From Oleiagrimonas sp964566965 (GTDB taxonomy: Bacteria; Pseudomonadota; Gammaproteobacteria; Xanthomonadales; Rhodanobacteraceae), in assembly GCA_964566965.1 (NCBI GenBank), contig CAZMKO010000031.1:1-23618 (forward strand): a stretch of 23,618 nucleotides of DNA, written 5' to 3'. Positions 6,497 through 14,120 of this stretch are shown piece by piece; the stretch's first letter is position 1, and each line of letters starts with the position of its first letter. The notes under the pieces are model-generated. The model was given only the letters and a program-made list of their open reading frames with translations. It was not told where the DNA came from and did not search any database. The position numbers and the translations under genes were made by a program.

Positions 6497-8157
6497 CACA
6501 CCTCGCCCCTCGCCCCCAGTTCCTTGGATTTCTCGCGAATTTCCTCATCCAGCACCGCATGATTCACCGAATAGTCGATGGCCAGATCAATCAAATGTAC
6601 GCCGCCTTCACTGAAGGCGCGCTCAAGCGTGGGGGCGAATTCGTCGGCGGAGGCGGGGCGGTGGCCCTGGGCGCCGTGGGCCTCGGCGAAGGCGACGAAG
6701 TCGGGGTTGCCGAAGTCCATGGCGTAGTCTTCGAAACCCATGTCGGCCTGTTTCCAACGGATCATGCCGTAGCCGCCGTCGCGCAGCAGCAGGATGACCA
6801 GGTCCATCTTCAGGCGCACGGCGGTTTCCAGTTCCTGCGCGTTCATCATGAAACCGCCGTCGCCGCAGATGGCCATGACGCGGCGTCCGGGATGCACCAG
6901 CTTGGCGCCCATCGCCGAAGGCAGGCCGGCGCCCATCGAGGCCAACGCGTTGTCGAGCAGGATGGTGTTGGACTGGCGTGCCTTGTAGTAGCGCGCGTAC
7001 CAGATCTTGTACATGCCGTTGTCCAGGCAGATCATGCCGTCGTCGGGCATGACCTTGCGCGTGTCGGCGACCACGCGCGCCGGGTGCACGGGGAAACGGT
7101 CGTCTTCGGCATGCTCGCCGAGCTGCGCGCGGAAGGCCTTGCGCACGGTGTCGAAGAAGCCGAAGTCCCAGTGCTTCTGCGGCTCGACGGCCTCGACCAG
7201 GCGCTCGACGGTGTGCGCGATGTCGCCGACCACCTCGATCTGCGGAAAGTACACGGCGTCCACCTGCGCGGACGAGAAGTTGATGTGGATGACGGTGCGC
7301 TTGCCCTTGCGCATGAAGAACGGCGGTTTTTCGACCACGTCGTGGCCGACGTTGATGATGGTGTCGGCGGCGTCGATGGCGCGGTGTACGAAGTCGCCGT
7401 CGGACAGCGCGGCGTTGCCCAGCCACAACGGGTGCTCCTCGTCGACCACGCCCTTGCCCATCTGCGTGGTGAAGAAGGGGATACCCAGCTTGTCGATGAA
7501 GTCGCGCAAGGCCACGGCGGTGCGCTGGCGATTGGCGCCGGCACCGATCATCAGGATGGGACGCTGCGCCTGCGTGACGGCTTCGGCCGCCTGCACCAGC
7601 GCGGCCTCGTCGGCGGACGGACGGCGCGCGTATTCGGTGGGCAGCAGGCAGGGGTCTTCGACGTCGTCGCGGGCCACGTCTTCGGGCAGTTCCAGATGCA
7701 CGGCACCGGGACGCTCCTCCTCGGCCTGACGGAAGGCCTCGCGGATGCGGGCGGGGACGGTTTGCGCCGAGACGATCTGCTGGGTGTACTTGGTCAGCGG
7801 ATGCATCATGTCGACCACGTCGACGAGCTGGAACAGGCCCTGCTTGTGCAGCCGGATGGGTTTCTGTCCGGTGATCATCAGCATCGGCATGGCGCCGAGC
7901 TGGGCATAGGCGGCCGCGGTGACCAGGTTGGTGGCGCCCGGACCGAGCGTGGACATGGCCACGCCGGCCTTGCCGGTCAGACGGCCCCAGGTGGCGGCCA
8001 TGAAGCCGGCGGCCTGCTCGTGGCGGGTGACGACGAGACGGATGTCCGAGTGTCGCAGCGACTCCACCAAGTCGAGGTTTTCCTCGCCGGGCACGCCGAA
8101 GATGCATGTCACGCCCTCGGCCTCCAGTGACTTGACGAACAGGTCGGATGCTTTCAT
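6496..8157 (-). CDS. Acetolactate synthase-like TPP enzyme (AlsS/BudB type)
   Basis: A 553-residue thiamine-diphosphate enzyme of the acetolactate synthase / pyruvate decarboxylase superfamily. The three domains are in order: PYR domain with catalytic E47 in TRHEQ, the central domain with MIGAGANR (residues 203-210), and the PP domain with GDGG at 432-435. The second metal ligand position, 27 residues after D433, is D460 rather than Asn. From memory, catabolic acetolactate synthases also have Asp there, which favours an AlsS/BudB-like enzyme over the FAD-containing IlvB type. No small regulatory subunit and no acetolactate decarboxylase gene is nearby. Its partner instead is an aldehyde dehydrogenase, so the reaction may be a different carboligation or decarboxylation. 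AGGAGAAAGCC precedes the ATG. The last residues (GARGEV) are encoded by the G-rich border of the four-helix-bundle gene. Confidence 0.87.
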   Translation of the reverse strand: MKASDLFVKSLEAEGVTCIFGVPGEENLDLVESLRHSDIRLVVTRHEQAAGFMAATWGRLTGKAGVAMSTLGPGATNLVTAAAYAQLGAMPMLMITGQKPIRLHKQGLFQLVDVVDMMHPLTKYTQQIVSAQTVPARIREAFRQAEEERPGAVHLELPEDVARDDVEDPCLLPTEYARRPSADEAALVQAAEAVTQAQRPILMIGAGANRQRTAVALRDFIDKLGIPFFTTQMGKGVVDEEHPLWLGNAALSDGDFVHRAIDAADTIINVGHDVVEKPPFFMRKGKRTVIHINFSSAQVDAVYFPQIEVVGDIAHTVERLVEAVEPQKHWDFGFFDTVRKAFRAQLGEHAEDDRFPVHPARVVADTRKVMPDDGMICLDNGMYKIWYARYYKARQSNTILLDNALASMGAGLPSAMGAKLVHPGRRVMAICGDGGFMMNAQELETAVRLKMDLVILLLRDGGYGMIRWKQADMGFEDYAMDFGNPDFVAFAEAHGAQGHRPASADEFAPTLERAFSEGGVHLIDLAIDYSVNHAVLDEEIREKSKELGARGEV

Positions 8158-8216
8158 GGCTTTCTCCTGGGGGTTTGTGCCTTCACCCGCTTTCGCAATC
8201 GTTTTCCGTGACCGCT

Positions 8217-8239
8217 GTTTGCAGGCAAGCTCCTACGAC
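8217..8239. repeat. REP-like element overlapping the end of xseA
   Basis: Read on the minus strand the segment contains GTAGGAGCTTGCCTGCAAAC, which resembles the GTAGGAGC/GTGGGAGC...TTGCCTGC extragenic repeats that I know from Pseudomonas and Xanthomonadales. Its TAG supplies the stop codon of xseA (8233-8235). I see only one copy in the window, so the assignment rests on resemblance alone. Confidence 0.38.
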
Positions 8240-9606
8240 GGCGGTTTTTGGGGGGTGTCCAGACGCTGCAAGCGCATCTCGCCGTCGGCCAGGCGCGCGC
8301 TGATTTCGGCGCCGCCGGCGACGTCGGCGGATGAGCGCACCACGTGCTGGTCGGCGTCGAGCAGGATGGCGTAGCCGCGTTCCAACGTGGCCAACGGGCT
8401 GACCGCGCGCAGCGCGCGCACGCTCTGCGCCAGTCGCTGTCGCTGGCGTTCGGATTGGTACCGCACACCCGCGACCAGGCGTCGCTGCAGCTCATGCAGC
8501 ATCCGCGATTGCCGGGCCAGATGGCGCTGCGGGTGCTGTGCGCCAAGCCGCGCCTGCAGCGCATCCAGACGATCGTGGCGATGGCGCAGGTCGTGGCGCG
8601 CCAGGTGGCACAATCGCGCATGCACCGCTTCCAGACGTTCGGACTGCCGCCCGAGGCGTTGCCGGGGTCCCTGGACCTGCAGACGTGCCAGCAGGTGATC
8701 CAGGCGTTGCCCGCTTGTCTGTACCTGGCCGCGCGCGATGTCGGTGAGGCGACGTCCGTGCTGGACCAGGTGTTGCCGCACATCGGCGCCATCCGGCACC
8801 AGCTGTTCCGCCGCCGCCGAGGGCGTGGGCGCGCGCAGGTCGGCGACGAAATCGCTGATGGTGAAATCGATTTCGTGCCCGACGGCCGACATCACGGGCA
8901 TATCGCACGCATGGATGGCACGGGCCACGCCCTCGTCGTTGAAAGCGGCCAGGTCTTCCAGCGAGCCGCCGCCGCGGGTGAGCAGCAGCACGTCGTGGAT
9001 GCCGGCGGCGGCCGCCTTGCGCAGCATGGCGACGATTGCCGGCGGCGCCTCGCTGCCCTGGACCGGTACCGGCAACACGTCCACCACGGCCAGCGGAAAG
9101 CGCCGGCCCAGTACGTGCAGCACGTCGCGGATGGCCGCGCCACTGGCCGAGGTGACTACGCCGATACGGCGCGGGAAGCGGGGCAGGGGTTTCTTCGATG
9201 CCGCGTCGAACAGGCCCTCGGCGTCGAGCCGGGACTTGAGTTCCTCGAACTGCCGCTGCAGGGCACCGGCGCCGGCCTCTTCCATGTGCTCGACAATGAG
9301 CTGGTAATCGCCGCGGGCCTCGTACAGGCCGACGCGCGCGCGCACCAGCACCTTGTCGCCGGCCGCGGGGCGAAACTTCAGCCAGGTGCTTTGCGGCTTG
9401 AACATGGCGCAGCGGATCTGCGCGCGCGCGTCCTTGAGCGTGAAGTACATGTGTCCCGAGGCCGGCCGCGCCACGTTGGACAGCTCGCCCTCGACCCATA
9501 CCCGGGGCAGGGCGTCGGTCAGCAAATCCCGCACCAGCCGGTTCAGGCCGCTCGGGGACAGGATCTGGCGCCCGCTCCCGGCCGGCGCGGCTTCGTCAAT
9601 CATCAT
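8233..9606 (-). CDS. xseA: Exodeoxyribonuclease VII large subunit
   Basis: A 457-residue catalytic large subunit of exonuclease VII, which degrades single-stranded DNA from both ends together with XseB. The N-terminal OB-fold domain has the family blocks LSPSGLNRLVRDLL, WVEGELSNVARPASGHMYFTLKD and IRCAMF. The nuclease domain has RIGVVTSASGAAIRD, LLLTRGGGSLEDLAAFNDE and SAVGHEIDFTISDFVADLRAPTPSAAAE. The C-terminal part is a long Arg/Gln/His-rich helical region (about residues 270-400), where family members form extended coiled coils. I chose the ATG at 9606, with GGAAGAG upstream; an ATG at 9603 follows directly. The start overlaps the end of the phospholipase D gene by 11 bases, implying coupled expression. 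The stop codon falls within a REP-like repeat. xseB is not in this window. Confidence 0.96.
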   Translation of the reverse strand: MMIDEAAPAGSGRQILSPSGLNRLVRDLLTDALPRVWVEGELSNVARPASGHMYFTLKDARAQIRCAMFKPQSTWLKFRPAAGDKVLVRARVGLYEARGDYQLIVEHMEEAGAGALQRQFEELKSRLDAEGLFDAASKKPLPRFPRRIGVVTSASGAAIRDVLHVLGRRFPLAVVDVLPVPVQGSEAPPAIVAMLRKAAAAGIHDVLLLTRGGGSLEDLAAFNDEGVARAIHACDMPVMSAVGHEIDFTISDFVADLRAPTPSAAAEQLVPDGADVRQHLVQHGRRLTDIARGQVQTSGQRLDHLLARLQVQGPRQRLGRQSERLEAVHARLCHLARHDLRHRHDRLDALQARLGAQHPQRHLARQSRMLHELQRRLVAGVRYQSERQRQRLAQSVRALRAVSPLATLERGYAILLDADQHVVRSSADVAGGAEISARLADGEMRLQRLDTPQKPPS

Positions 9607-11047
9607 GATCTCTCTCTTCCAGTGCGGCGCGCCGGCGCAACCCGGCCCAGCGCGCACCGAGGCTCAGGGCCATCCACAGCGATATCAAGGCCAGCGGCCA
9701 CCCCAGTACGCGCGGCCAGACCAGCCCCAACACGCCGACCACGGCCAATGCCACGGCACCCCAGATCAACGGGGTCGATTCGGCATGGCCGAGCACGCGG
9801 CGGTTGGTGAGCGCCGCACCGACGGTATGCGCCAGCCGCATCGCGCCGGCGGCTGCACGCCCGCCGCTGCCACGGGCGTAACGCGGACCCGCATGATGAC
9901 GCTCACCGCGAATACGCCGGCCGCGCCGATAGCGACGCGGTGCCAGCACGATCTCGGTGGCGTTTTCCAGGTCGCTTTCGTATTGCGTCTGCATCTGCAT
10001 GGCGAAGTCCGCATCCTCGATGGCGACATCCAACTCGCTGTTGCCCAGCCAACTGGCCAGGTTCAGATTGGATGATCCGACGCGGGCCCACTGCGCATCG
10101 GCCACCGCGGTCTTGGCATGCAGCATCGAACCGTTCCACTCGAACACGCGCACGCCGGCTTCCAGCAACGGCCGGTAACCGGCGCGCGACATGCCGGCGA
10201 CCAGCGGAATGTCACTGGCGCCAGGCACCAGCAGGCGTACGTCCACGCCGTCACGCGCGGCCGAGGCCAGAGCCTGCACATAGGGCGCCACGCCCACGAA
10301 ATAGGCGTCGGTCAACCACAGGGTTTGACGCGCCATGGCGGCGATCATCTGGTCCAGGCGATACACGCCGGCGGTGCTCGGTTGCGTGGCGATCAACCGC
10401 AGCGCAGTAGTGCCGGCCGGCTCGAGGGCCTCCACATCGACCAGGGCCGACGCCTCCAGCGCTTCACCCAGGCGGGCCCAGTTGTCGGCGAAGGCCTGTT
10501 GCAGCTCGGCCAGGACCGGCCCGCGCAATGCCAGCCCGGTATCCCGCCACGGCGACAGTCCGCGTTCGGGGCGGCCCAGCCACTGGGCACTCACGCACAC
10601 GCCGGACAGGAAGCCGATGTCGTCGTCCACCGCCAGCATCTTGCGATGATCGCGGCTGACGAACGTCAGCGGGCGCAGCGGATGCGGTGGACCGTACACG
10701 CGCACCTCGCCACCGGCTTCCAGCAAGGGGGCCCAGAATGCCCGGCGCGACTGGCCGAAGCACCCCATCCAATCACGTATCACGCATACGCGCACACCGG
10801 CCCGGGCGCGCTCCACCAGGGCGTCGCGGAAGGCGCGTCCGACCCGGTCGTTGCGAATGATGTAGTTTTCCAGCAGCACCTGTCGTCGCGCCGTGCCGAT
10901 GGCCTCCAGCCATTGCTCGAAGTGGATCCTGGCGTCGATCAGCAGCTGCACGTGGTTGCCCCCCAGCAACGGGGCGCCCGCGGCGCGGCTGAAGGCGCGT
11001 TCGGCGACCAGGCGCGGCTCGGAGTGCAATGGCGAATCGAGGGGCAT
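9596..11047 (-). CDS. Phospholipase D / cardiolipin synthase-like protein
   Basis: A 483-residue protein with two phospholipase D HKD motifs: H134-K136-D141 (in RDHRKMLAVDD) and H310-K312-D317 (in LHAKTAVAD), each followed by the usual small-residue block (GFLSG, VGSSNLNLAS). This architecture fits cardiolipin synthase of the ClsB kind or a related phosphatidyltransferase acting at the inner membrane. It lacks the two N-terminal membrane helices of ClsA. Instead two hydrophobic helices lie at the very C-terminus (about 427-444 and 447-464), preceded by a basic Arg/Gly-rich linker (370-400). The ATG at 11047 (MPLDSPLH) has no clear Shine-Dalgarno, and an open frame upstream overlaps the ispG promoter region and is unlikely to be coding. 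The gene is divergent from ispG and overlaps xseA downstream. Confidence 0.87.
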   Translation of the reverse strand: MPLDSPLHSEPRLVAERAFSRAAGAPLLGGNHVQLLIDARIHFEQWLEAIGTARRQVLLENYIIRNDRVGRAFRDALVERARAGVRVCVIRDWMGCFGQSRRAFWAPLLEAGGEVRVYGPPHPLRPLTFVSRDHRKMLAVDDDIGFLSGVCVSAQWLGRPERGLSPWRDTGLALRGPVLAELQQAFADNWARLGEALEASALVDVEALEPAGTTALRLIATQPSTAGVYRLDQMIAAMARQTLWLTDAYFVGVAPYVQALASAARDGVDVRLLVPGASDIPLVAGMSRAGYRPLLEAGVRVFEWNGSMLHAKTAVADAQWARVGSSNLNLASWLGNSELDVAIEDADFAMQMQTQYESDLENATEIVLAPRRYRRGRRIRGERHHAGPRYARGSGGRAAAGAMRLAHTVGAALTNRRVLGHAESTPLIWGAVALAVVGVLGLVWPRVLGWPLALISLWMALSLGARWAGLRRRAALEERDHDD

Positions 11048-11054
11048 GAGAACC

Positions 11055-11084
11055 AGTCTAAACGTTGCCACCACCTCTTGTCGC
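11055..11084 (-). promoter_or_regulatory. Possible leaderless promoter of the PLD gene
   Basis: On the minus strand GCGACA (11084-11079) and TAGACT (11060-11055) are separated by 18 bases. Each matches the sigma-70 consensus at 4/6. A start 7-8 bases after the -10 would fall on or next to the ATG at 11047. Confidence 0.3.
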
Positions 11085-11166
11085 AACGTCGGCGAAACAT
11101 GGGGAACGCGACGCGTGGACAGGGCTTGCAGTATCCTGCGGGCCTGGTTTCCCGCATTTGCACGAC

Positions 11167-12432
11167 ATGACATCCACGGCCCCGCCACTCCCGACCCGCT
11201 CCGACATTCCTGATGGCCCGACATCGCGCCGTGCCAGTGTCGGCGTACGTATCGGCAACGTCATGGTCGGCGGCGGCGCCCCCGTGGCCGTGCAGTCCAT
11301 GACCAACACCGACACCGCCGATATCGAGGGTACGGCCCGACAGGTGGCGGCGCTCTCGCGGGCCGGCTCCGAACTGGTGCGCATCACCGTCAATACCCTC
11401 GAAGCCGCCGCCGCAGTGCCGCACATCCGTGAGCGCCTGGACATGATGGGCGTGTCGGTGCCACTGGTGGGGGATTTTCACTACAACGGCCACCAGCTGC
11501 TGGAGGCGGAACCGGGATGCGCCAGCGCCCTGGCCAAATACCGCATCAATCCCGGCAATGTCGGTTTCGGCAAAAAACGCGACACCCAGTTCGCCAGCAT
11601 CATCGACAAGGCGCTGGAGCATGACAAACCGGTGCGCATCGGCGTCAACTGGGGATCGCTGGACCAGTCCATGCTGGCATCGCTGATGGACGAGAACAGT
11701 CGCCGTGCGGAGCCTTGGAGCGCAGCCCGGGTCGGCCGCGAGGCGCTGATCCGTTCGGCGCTGGATTCGGCCGCGCGGGCGGAGGAACTGGGCCTGGGCC
11801 GGGATCACATCATCCTGTCGTGCAAGGTCTCGGGCGTGCAGGATCTGATCGCCGTGTACCGCGATCTGGCCGCCCGTTGCAACTACGCCCTGCATCTGGG
11901 GCTCACCGAGGCCGGCATGGGCTCCAAGGGCATCGTCGCCTCCAGCGCCGCGCTGGCGGTGCTGATGCAGGAGGGCATCGGCGACACCATCCGTATTTCC
12001 CTCACGCCGGAGCCGGGCGCACCGCGTACCAAGGAAGTGGAAGTCGCGCAGGAATTGCTGCAGACCATGGGCATGCGCGCCTTCACGCCGCTGGTCACGG
12101 CCTGTCCGGGTTGCGGCCGTACCACCAGCGAATTCTTCCAGGAACTGGCACGCACCGTGCAGGATCACGTGCGCGAACGCATGCCCGAATGGCGTATTCG
12201 TTACCCGGGGGCCGAGAACCTGTCACTGGCGGTGATGGGCTGCGTGGTCAACGGCCCGGGCGAATCGCGCCACGCCGACATCGGCATCTCGTTGCCAGGT
12301 ACCGGCGAAGCACCGGCGGCACCGGTGTTCGTGGACGGCAAGAAAACCGTCACCCTGCGCGGGGAAAACATCGCGGCGGAGTTTGTCGACATCGTCGACG
12401 AATACGTGGCCACGCGTTACGGGGCCGCCTGA
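11167..12432 (+). CDS. ispG: 4-hydroxy-3-methylbut-2-enyl-diphosphate synthase (IspG/GcpE)
   Basis: A 421-residue [4Fe-4S] enzyme of the non-mevalonate isoprenoid pathway, converting methylerythritol cyclodiphosphate to hydroxymethylbutenyl diphosphate in the cytosol. The N-terminal TIM barrel shows VMVGGGAPVAVQSMTNTDT and VGDFHYNGH. The C-terminal cluster-binding domain has C313 and C316 (ACPGCGRT), C359 (MGCVVNGPGE) and the conserved E366. The protein is slightly longer than E. coli IspG (372 aa) because of an inserted stretch around residues 165-190, as in other long-form bacterial enzymes. The ATG at 11167 lacks an obvious Shine-Dalgarno, but upstream sequence does not resemble the family. 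The gene is divergent from the PLD gene across 119 bp. No terminator is obvious downstream. Confidence 0.97.
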   Translation: MTSTAPPLPTRSDIPDGPTSRRASVGVRIGNVMVGGGAPVAVQSMTNTDTADIEGTARQVAALSRAGSELVRITVNTLEAAAAVPHIRERLDMMGVSVPLVGDFHYNGHQLLEAEPGCASALAKYRINPGNVGFGKKRDTQFASIIDKALEHDKPVRIGVNWGSLDQSMLASLMDENSRRAEPWSAARVGREALIRSALDSAARAEELGLGRDHIILSCKVSGVQDLIAVYRDLAARCNYALHLGLTEAGMGSKGIVASSAALAVLMQEGIGDTIRISLTPEPGAPRTKEVEVAQELLQTMGMRAFTPLVTACPGCGRTTSEFFQELARTVQDHVRERMPEWRIRYPGAENLSLAVMGCVVNGPGESRHADIGISLPGTGEAPAAPVFVDGKKTVTLRGENIAAEFVDIVDEYVATRYGAA

Positions 12433-12583
12433 GCAAGCCCCTGAGCGAATGACTTGCGTCGGGTGGTTTTCCGTGGAGGTTCTTACGCCCCCTGTTTCTG
12501 TCGGGTGCCTTGACGCCTGTTCTGGGTTCCATCAAAGCTTCCCTGTGTATGATGATCGCGTGTCGTTCGCACAGGTCACGTCC
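12433..12583. other. Intergenic region ispG - SGNH hydrolase
   Basis: This 151-bp gap holds a TTGACG hexamer at 12510-12515 and a TATGAT hexamer at 12548-12553. They are 32 bases apart and so are not one promoter. TATGAT alone could be the -10 of the hydrolase gene. GCAAG (12433-12437) and CTTGC near 12453 form a 5-bp inverted repeat too weak to call a terminator. Confidence 0.3.
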
Positions 12584-13333
12584 ATGCCATATCTCCGCAC
12601 CTTGCTCGCCTTCGTGTGCCTGCTTGCCGTCGGTGCCACCGCTGCCGCGCCGGCGGCCTCGGTCACGCCGCCCTCGCACTGGAAGCAGGACATCGCCGCC
12701 TTTGTCGCGCAGGACCGGGCCGACATGCCCCCAGCCGACGGGGTGCTGTTCATCGGCAGTTCGTCGATCCGTTTCTGGACCACCTTGCAACGTGATTTCC
12801 CCGGCGTGCCGGTGATCAACCGCGGGTTTGGCGGCTCGACAATCGCCGATTCGACCTTTTACGCCGACAAGATCGTGGTGCCGTACCGCCCCCGCGTGAT
12901 CGTGATGTACGCTGGCGACAACGACATTGCCGAAGGTCTGACGTCAACGCAGGTGGTCGACGAATTCAAGGCATTCGCGGCGCGCGTGCACCGGGATCTT
13001 CCCGACACGATGATCATCTACCTCCCGATCAAGCCCAGTGTCGCCCGCGCTTCGATGTGGTCCGACATGCAAAAGGCCAACGCCGGCATCCGTGACTGGG
13101 CGAAGGGCCACTCGAAGATACGCTACGTGGATACTGCCAGCGCCATGCTGGACGATGCCGGCAAGCCGCGCCCGGAGTTGTTGCGCGACGACGGACTGCA
13201 CATGAACCGGGCGGGCTATGCGATCTGGGTCGGTATTTTGCGGCCGGTACTTGCCGAGTACGGTTTCACGAGTCACCAGGCCGATACCGGTCGCTCGTCC
13301 GACACGTCAGGCGGAGTGGCCCGCCCCGAGTGA
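12584..13333 (+). CDS. Secreted SGNH/GDSL-type hydrolase
   Basis: A 249-residue exported esterase/lipase-like protein of the SGNH fold. Residues 1 to about 25 form a Sec signal peptide (LLAFVCLLAVGATAAA followed by PAAS). Block I is FIGSSSIRFW with the nucleophilic serine, block II has the RGFGGSTIAD glycine, block III is GDND (oxyanion Asn), and block V is DDGLHMNRAGY with the catalytic Asp and His. All four catalytic blocks are therefore present. The substrate is unknown. Relatives act on lipids or acylated sugars in the periplasm or outside the cell. I chose the ATG at 12584, with a weak CAGGT upstream; a GTG at 12560 would add eight residues that fit a signal peptide poorly. The last 27 bases overlap the end of aat on the other strand. 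Confidence 0.87.
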   Translation: MPYLRTLLAFVCLLAVGATAAAPAASVTPPSHWKQDIAAFVAQDRADMPPADGVLFIGSSSIRFWTTLQRDFPGVPVINRGFGGSTIADSTFYADKIVVPYRPRVIVMYAGDNDIAEGLTSTQVVDEFKAFAARVHRDLPDTMIIYLPIKPSVARASMWSDMQKANAGIRDWAKGHSKIRYVDTASAMLDDAGKPRPELLRDDGLHMNRAGYAIWVGILRPVLAEYGFTSHQADTGRSSDTSGGVARPE

Positions 13334-14065
13334 AACCGACTCGAAGGCATGCACCGGCCACATCCCGTCCAGCCGGAAGGCATCCGGCGCCGGCGCCGCG
13401 AATGCCAGCGATTCCAGGCAGGTCAGGTATTGCCGCCGCGGCAGGTCCCTGGCCCCCATGCGGTACAGGTGCGGGTTGCCGACCTGGGCATCGAGCAGCG
13501 GGATGTCCCAGCCGTGCAGCAGCCGGCCAAGGCAGGTCAGCGCCACCTTGGAGCCGCCGCTGACGGCACTGAACATGGACTCGCCGCAAAACACGCGCCC
13601 GACAGCCACGCCGTAGAGGCCGCCGACCAGTGTCTCGCCATCCCACACCTCGATGCTGTGCGCGTGACCGGCCCGGTGCAGATCCGCGTACGCCCGCCGC
13701 ATGTCCTCGATGATCCAGGTGCCGTGCTGGCCGGGACGCGGGGCGGCGCAGGCCCGCATCACCGCCACGAAGGCACGATCGATGCTGATCGTCCAGCCCG
13801 TGCCACGCATCCGCTTGCGCAGGCTGCGGCCGGCGCGCAGGGTCGCGGTATCGAACACGCAACGCGGATCCGGCGACCACCATAGGATCGGCTCGTCCTC
13901 GCCGTACCAGGGGAATATGCCGTGCCGGTAGGCCGCCAGGAGCCGTTCACGGGACAGGTCGCCACCCAGTGCCAGAAGCCCGTCCGGCTCATGCAGTGCC
14001 TGCTCCGGCGGCGGGAAGTGCGGCGGCGATCCGGGGGCAATCCAGGCGATGGGGAGACGGGTCAT
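13307..14065 (-). CDS. aat: Leucyl/phenylalanyl-tRNA-protein transferase
   Basis: A 252-residue transferase that adds Leu or Phe from aminoacyl-tRNA to proteins with N-terminal Arg or Lys, marking them for ClpS/ClpAP degradation. Family blocks are complete: GLLALGGDLSRERLLAAYRHGIFPWY (residues 29-54), WWSPDPRCVF, GTWI, AYADLHRAGHAHSIEVWDG, and the VGGLYGVAVGRVFCGESMFS core near residue 150, followed by ALTCL and the LLDAQVGNPHLYRMGA end segment. The ATG at 14065 lacks a strong Shine-Dalgarno. The gene lies 53 bp after the FemAB-like gene and probably belongs to a trxB - FemAB-like - aat unit, although a hairpin sits in the gap. Its end overlaps the SGNH hydrolase gene tail-to-tail. Confidence 0.96.
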   Translation of the reverse strand: MTRLPIAWIAPGSPPHFPPPEQALHEPDGLLALGGDLSRERLLAAYRHGIFPWYGEDEPILWWSPDPRCVFDTATLRAGRSLRKRMRGTGWTISIDRAFVAVMRACAAPRPGQHGTWIIEDMRRAYADLHRAGHAHSIEVWDGETLVGGLYGVAVGRVFCGESMFSAVSGGSKVALTCLGRLLHGWDIPLLDAQVGNPHLYRMGARDLPRRQYLTCLESLAFAAPAPDAFRLDGMWPVHAFESVSLGAGHSA

Positions 14066-14098
14066 GTCGGCGCCACGGGGTGAGGTTGAAACCGGACC

Positions 14099-14120
14099 GA
14101 TCCGGCGCGAAAGCCGGATC
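14099..14120 (-). terminator. Perfect 8-bp hairpin at the FemAB-like stop
   Basis: GATCCGGC (14099-14106) pairs perfectly with GCCGGATC (14113-14120) around a GCGAAA loop. On the minus strand the hairpin includes the first two bases of what on the plus strand reads as the stop codon complement (14119-14121). No U tract follows. It may act as a partial terminator or as a processing or stability element between the FemAB-like gene and aat. Confidence 0.45.

Noticed and set aside
6415..8130. Long plus-strand open frame antisense to the TPP enzyme
   Set aside because: Its composition (His/Gly/Val/Gln-rich) is typical of the antisense of GC-rich coding sequence, and the minus-strand gene has all catalytic motifs.
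8344..9810. Long plus-strand open frame antisense to xseA
   Set aside because: Same reason: xseA motifs are complete on the minus strand, and the open frame reflects GC3 bias.
11116..11130. Sigma-54-like TGG...TTGCA upstream of ispG
   Set aside because: TGGACAGGGCTTGCA has a spacing one base short of the strict -24/-12 distance and lacks the CAC after TGG.
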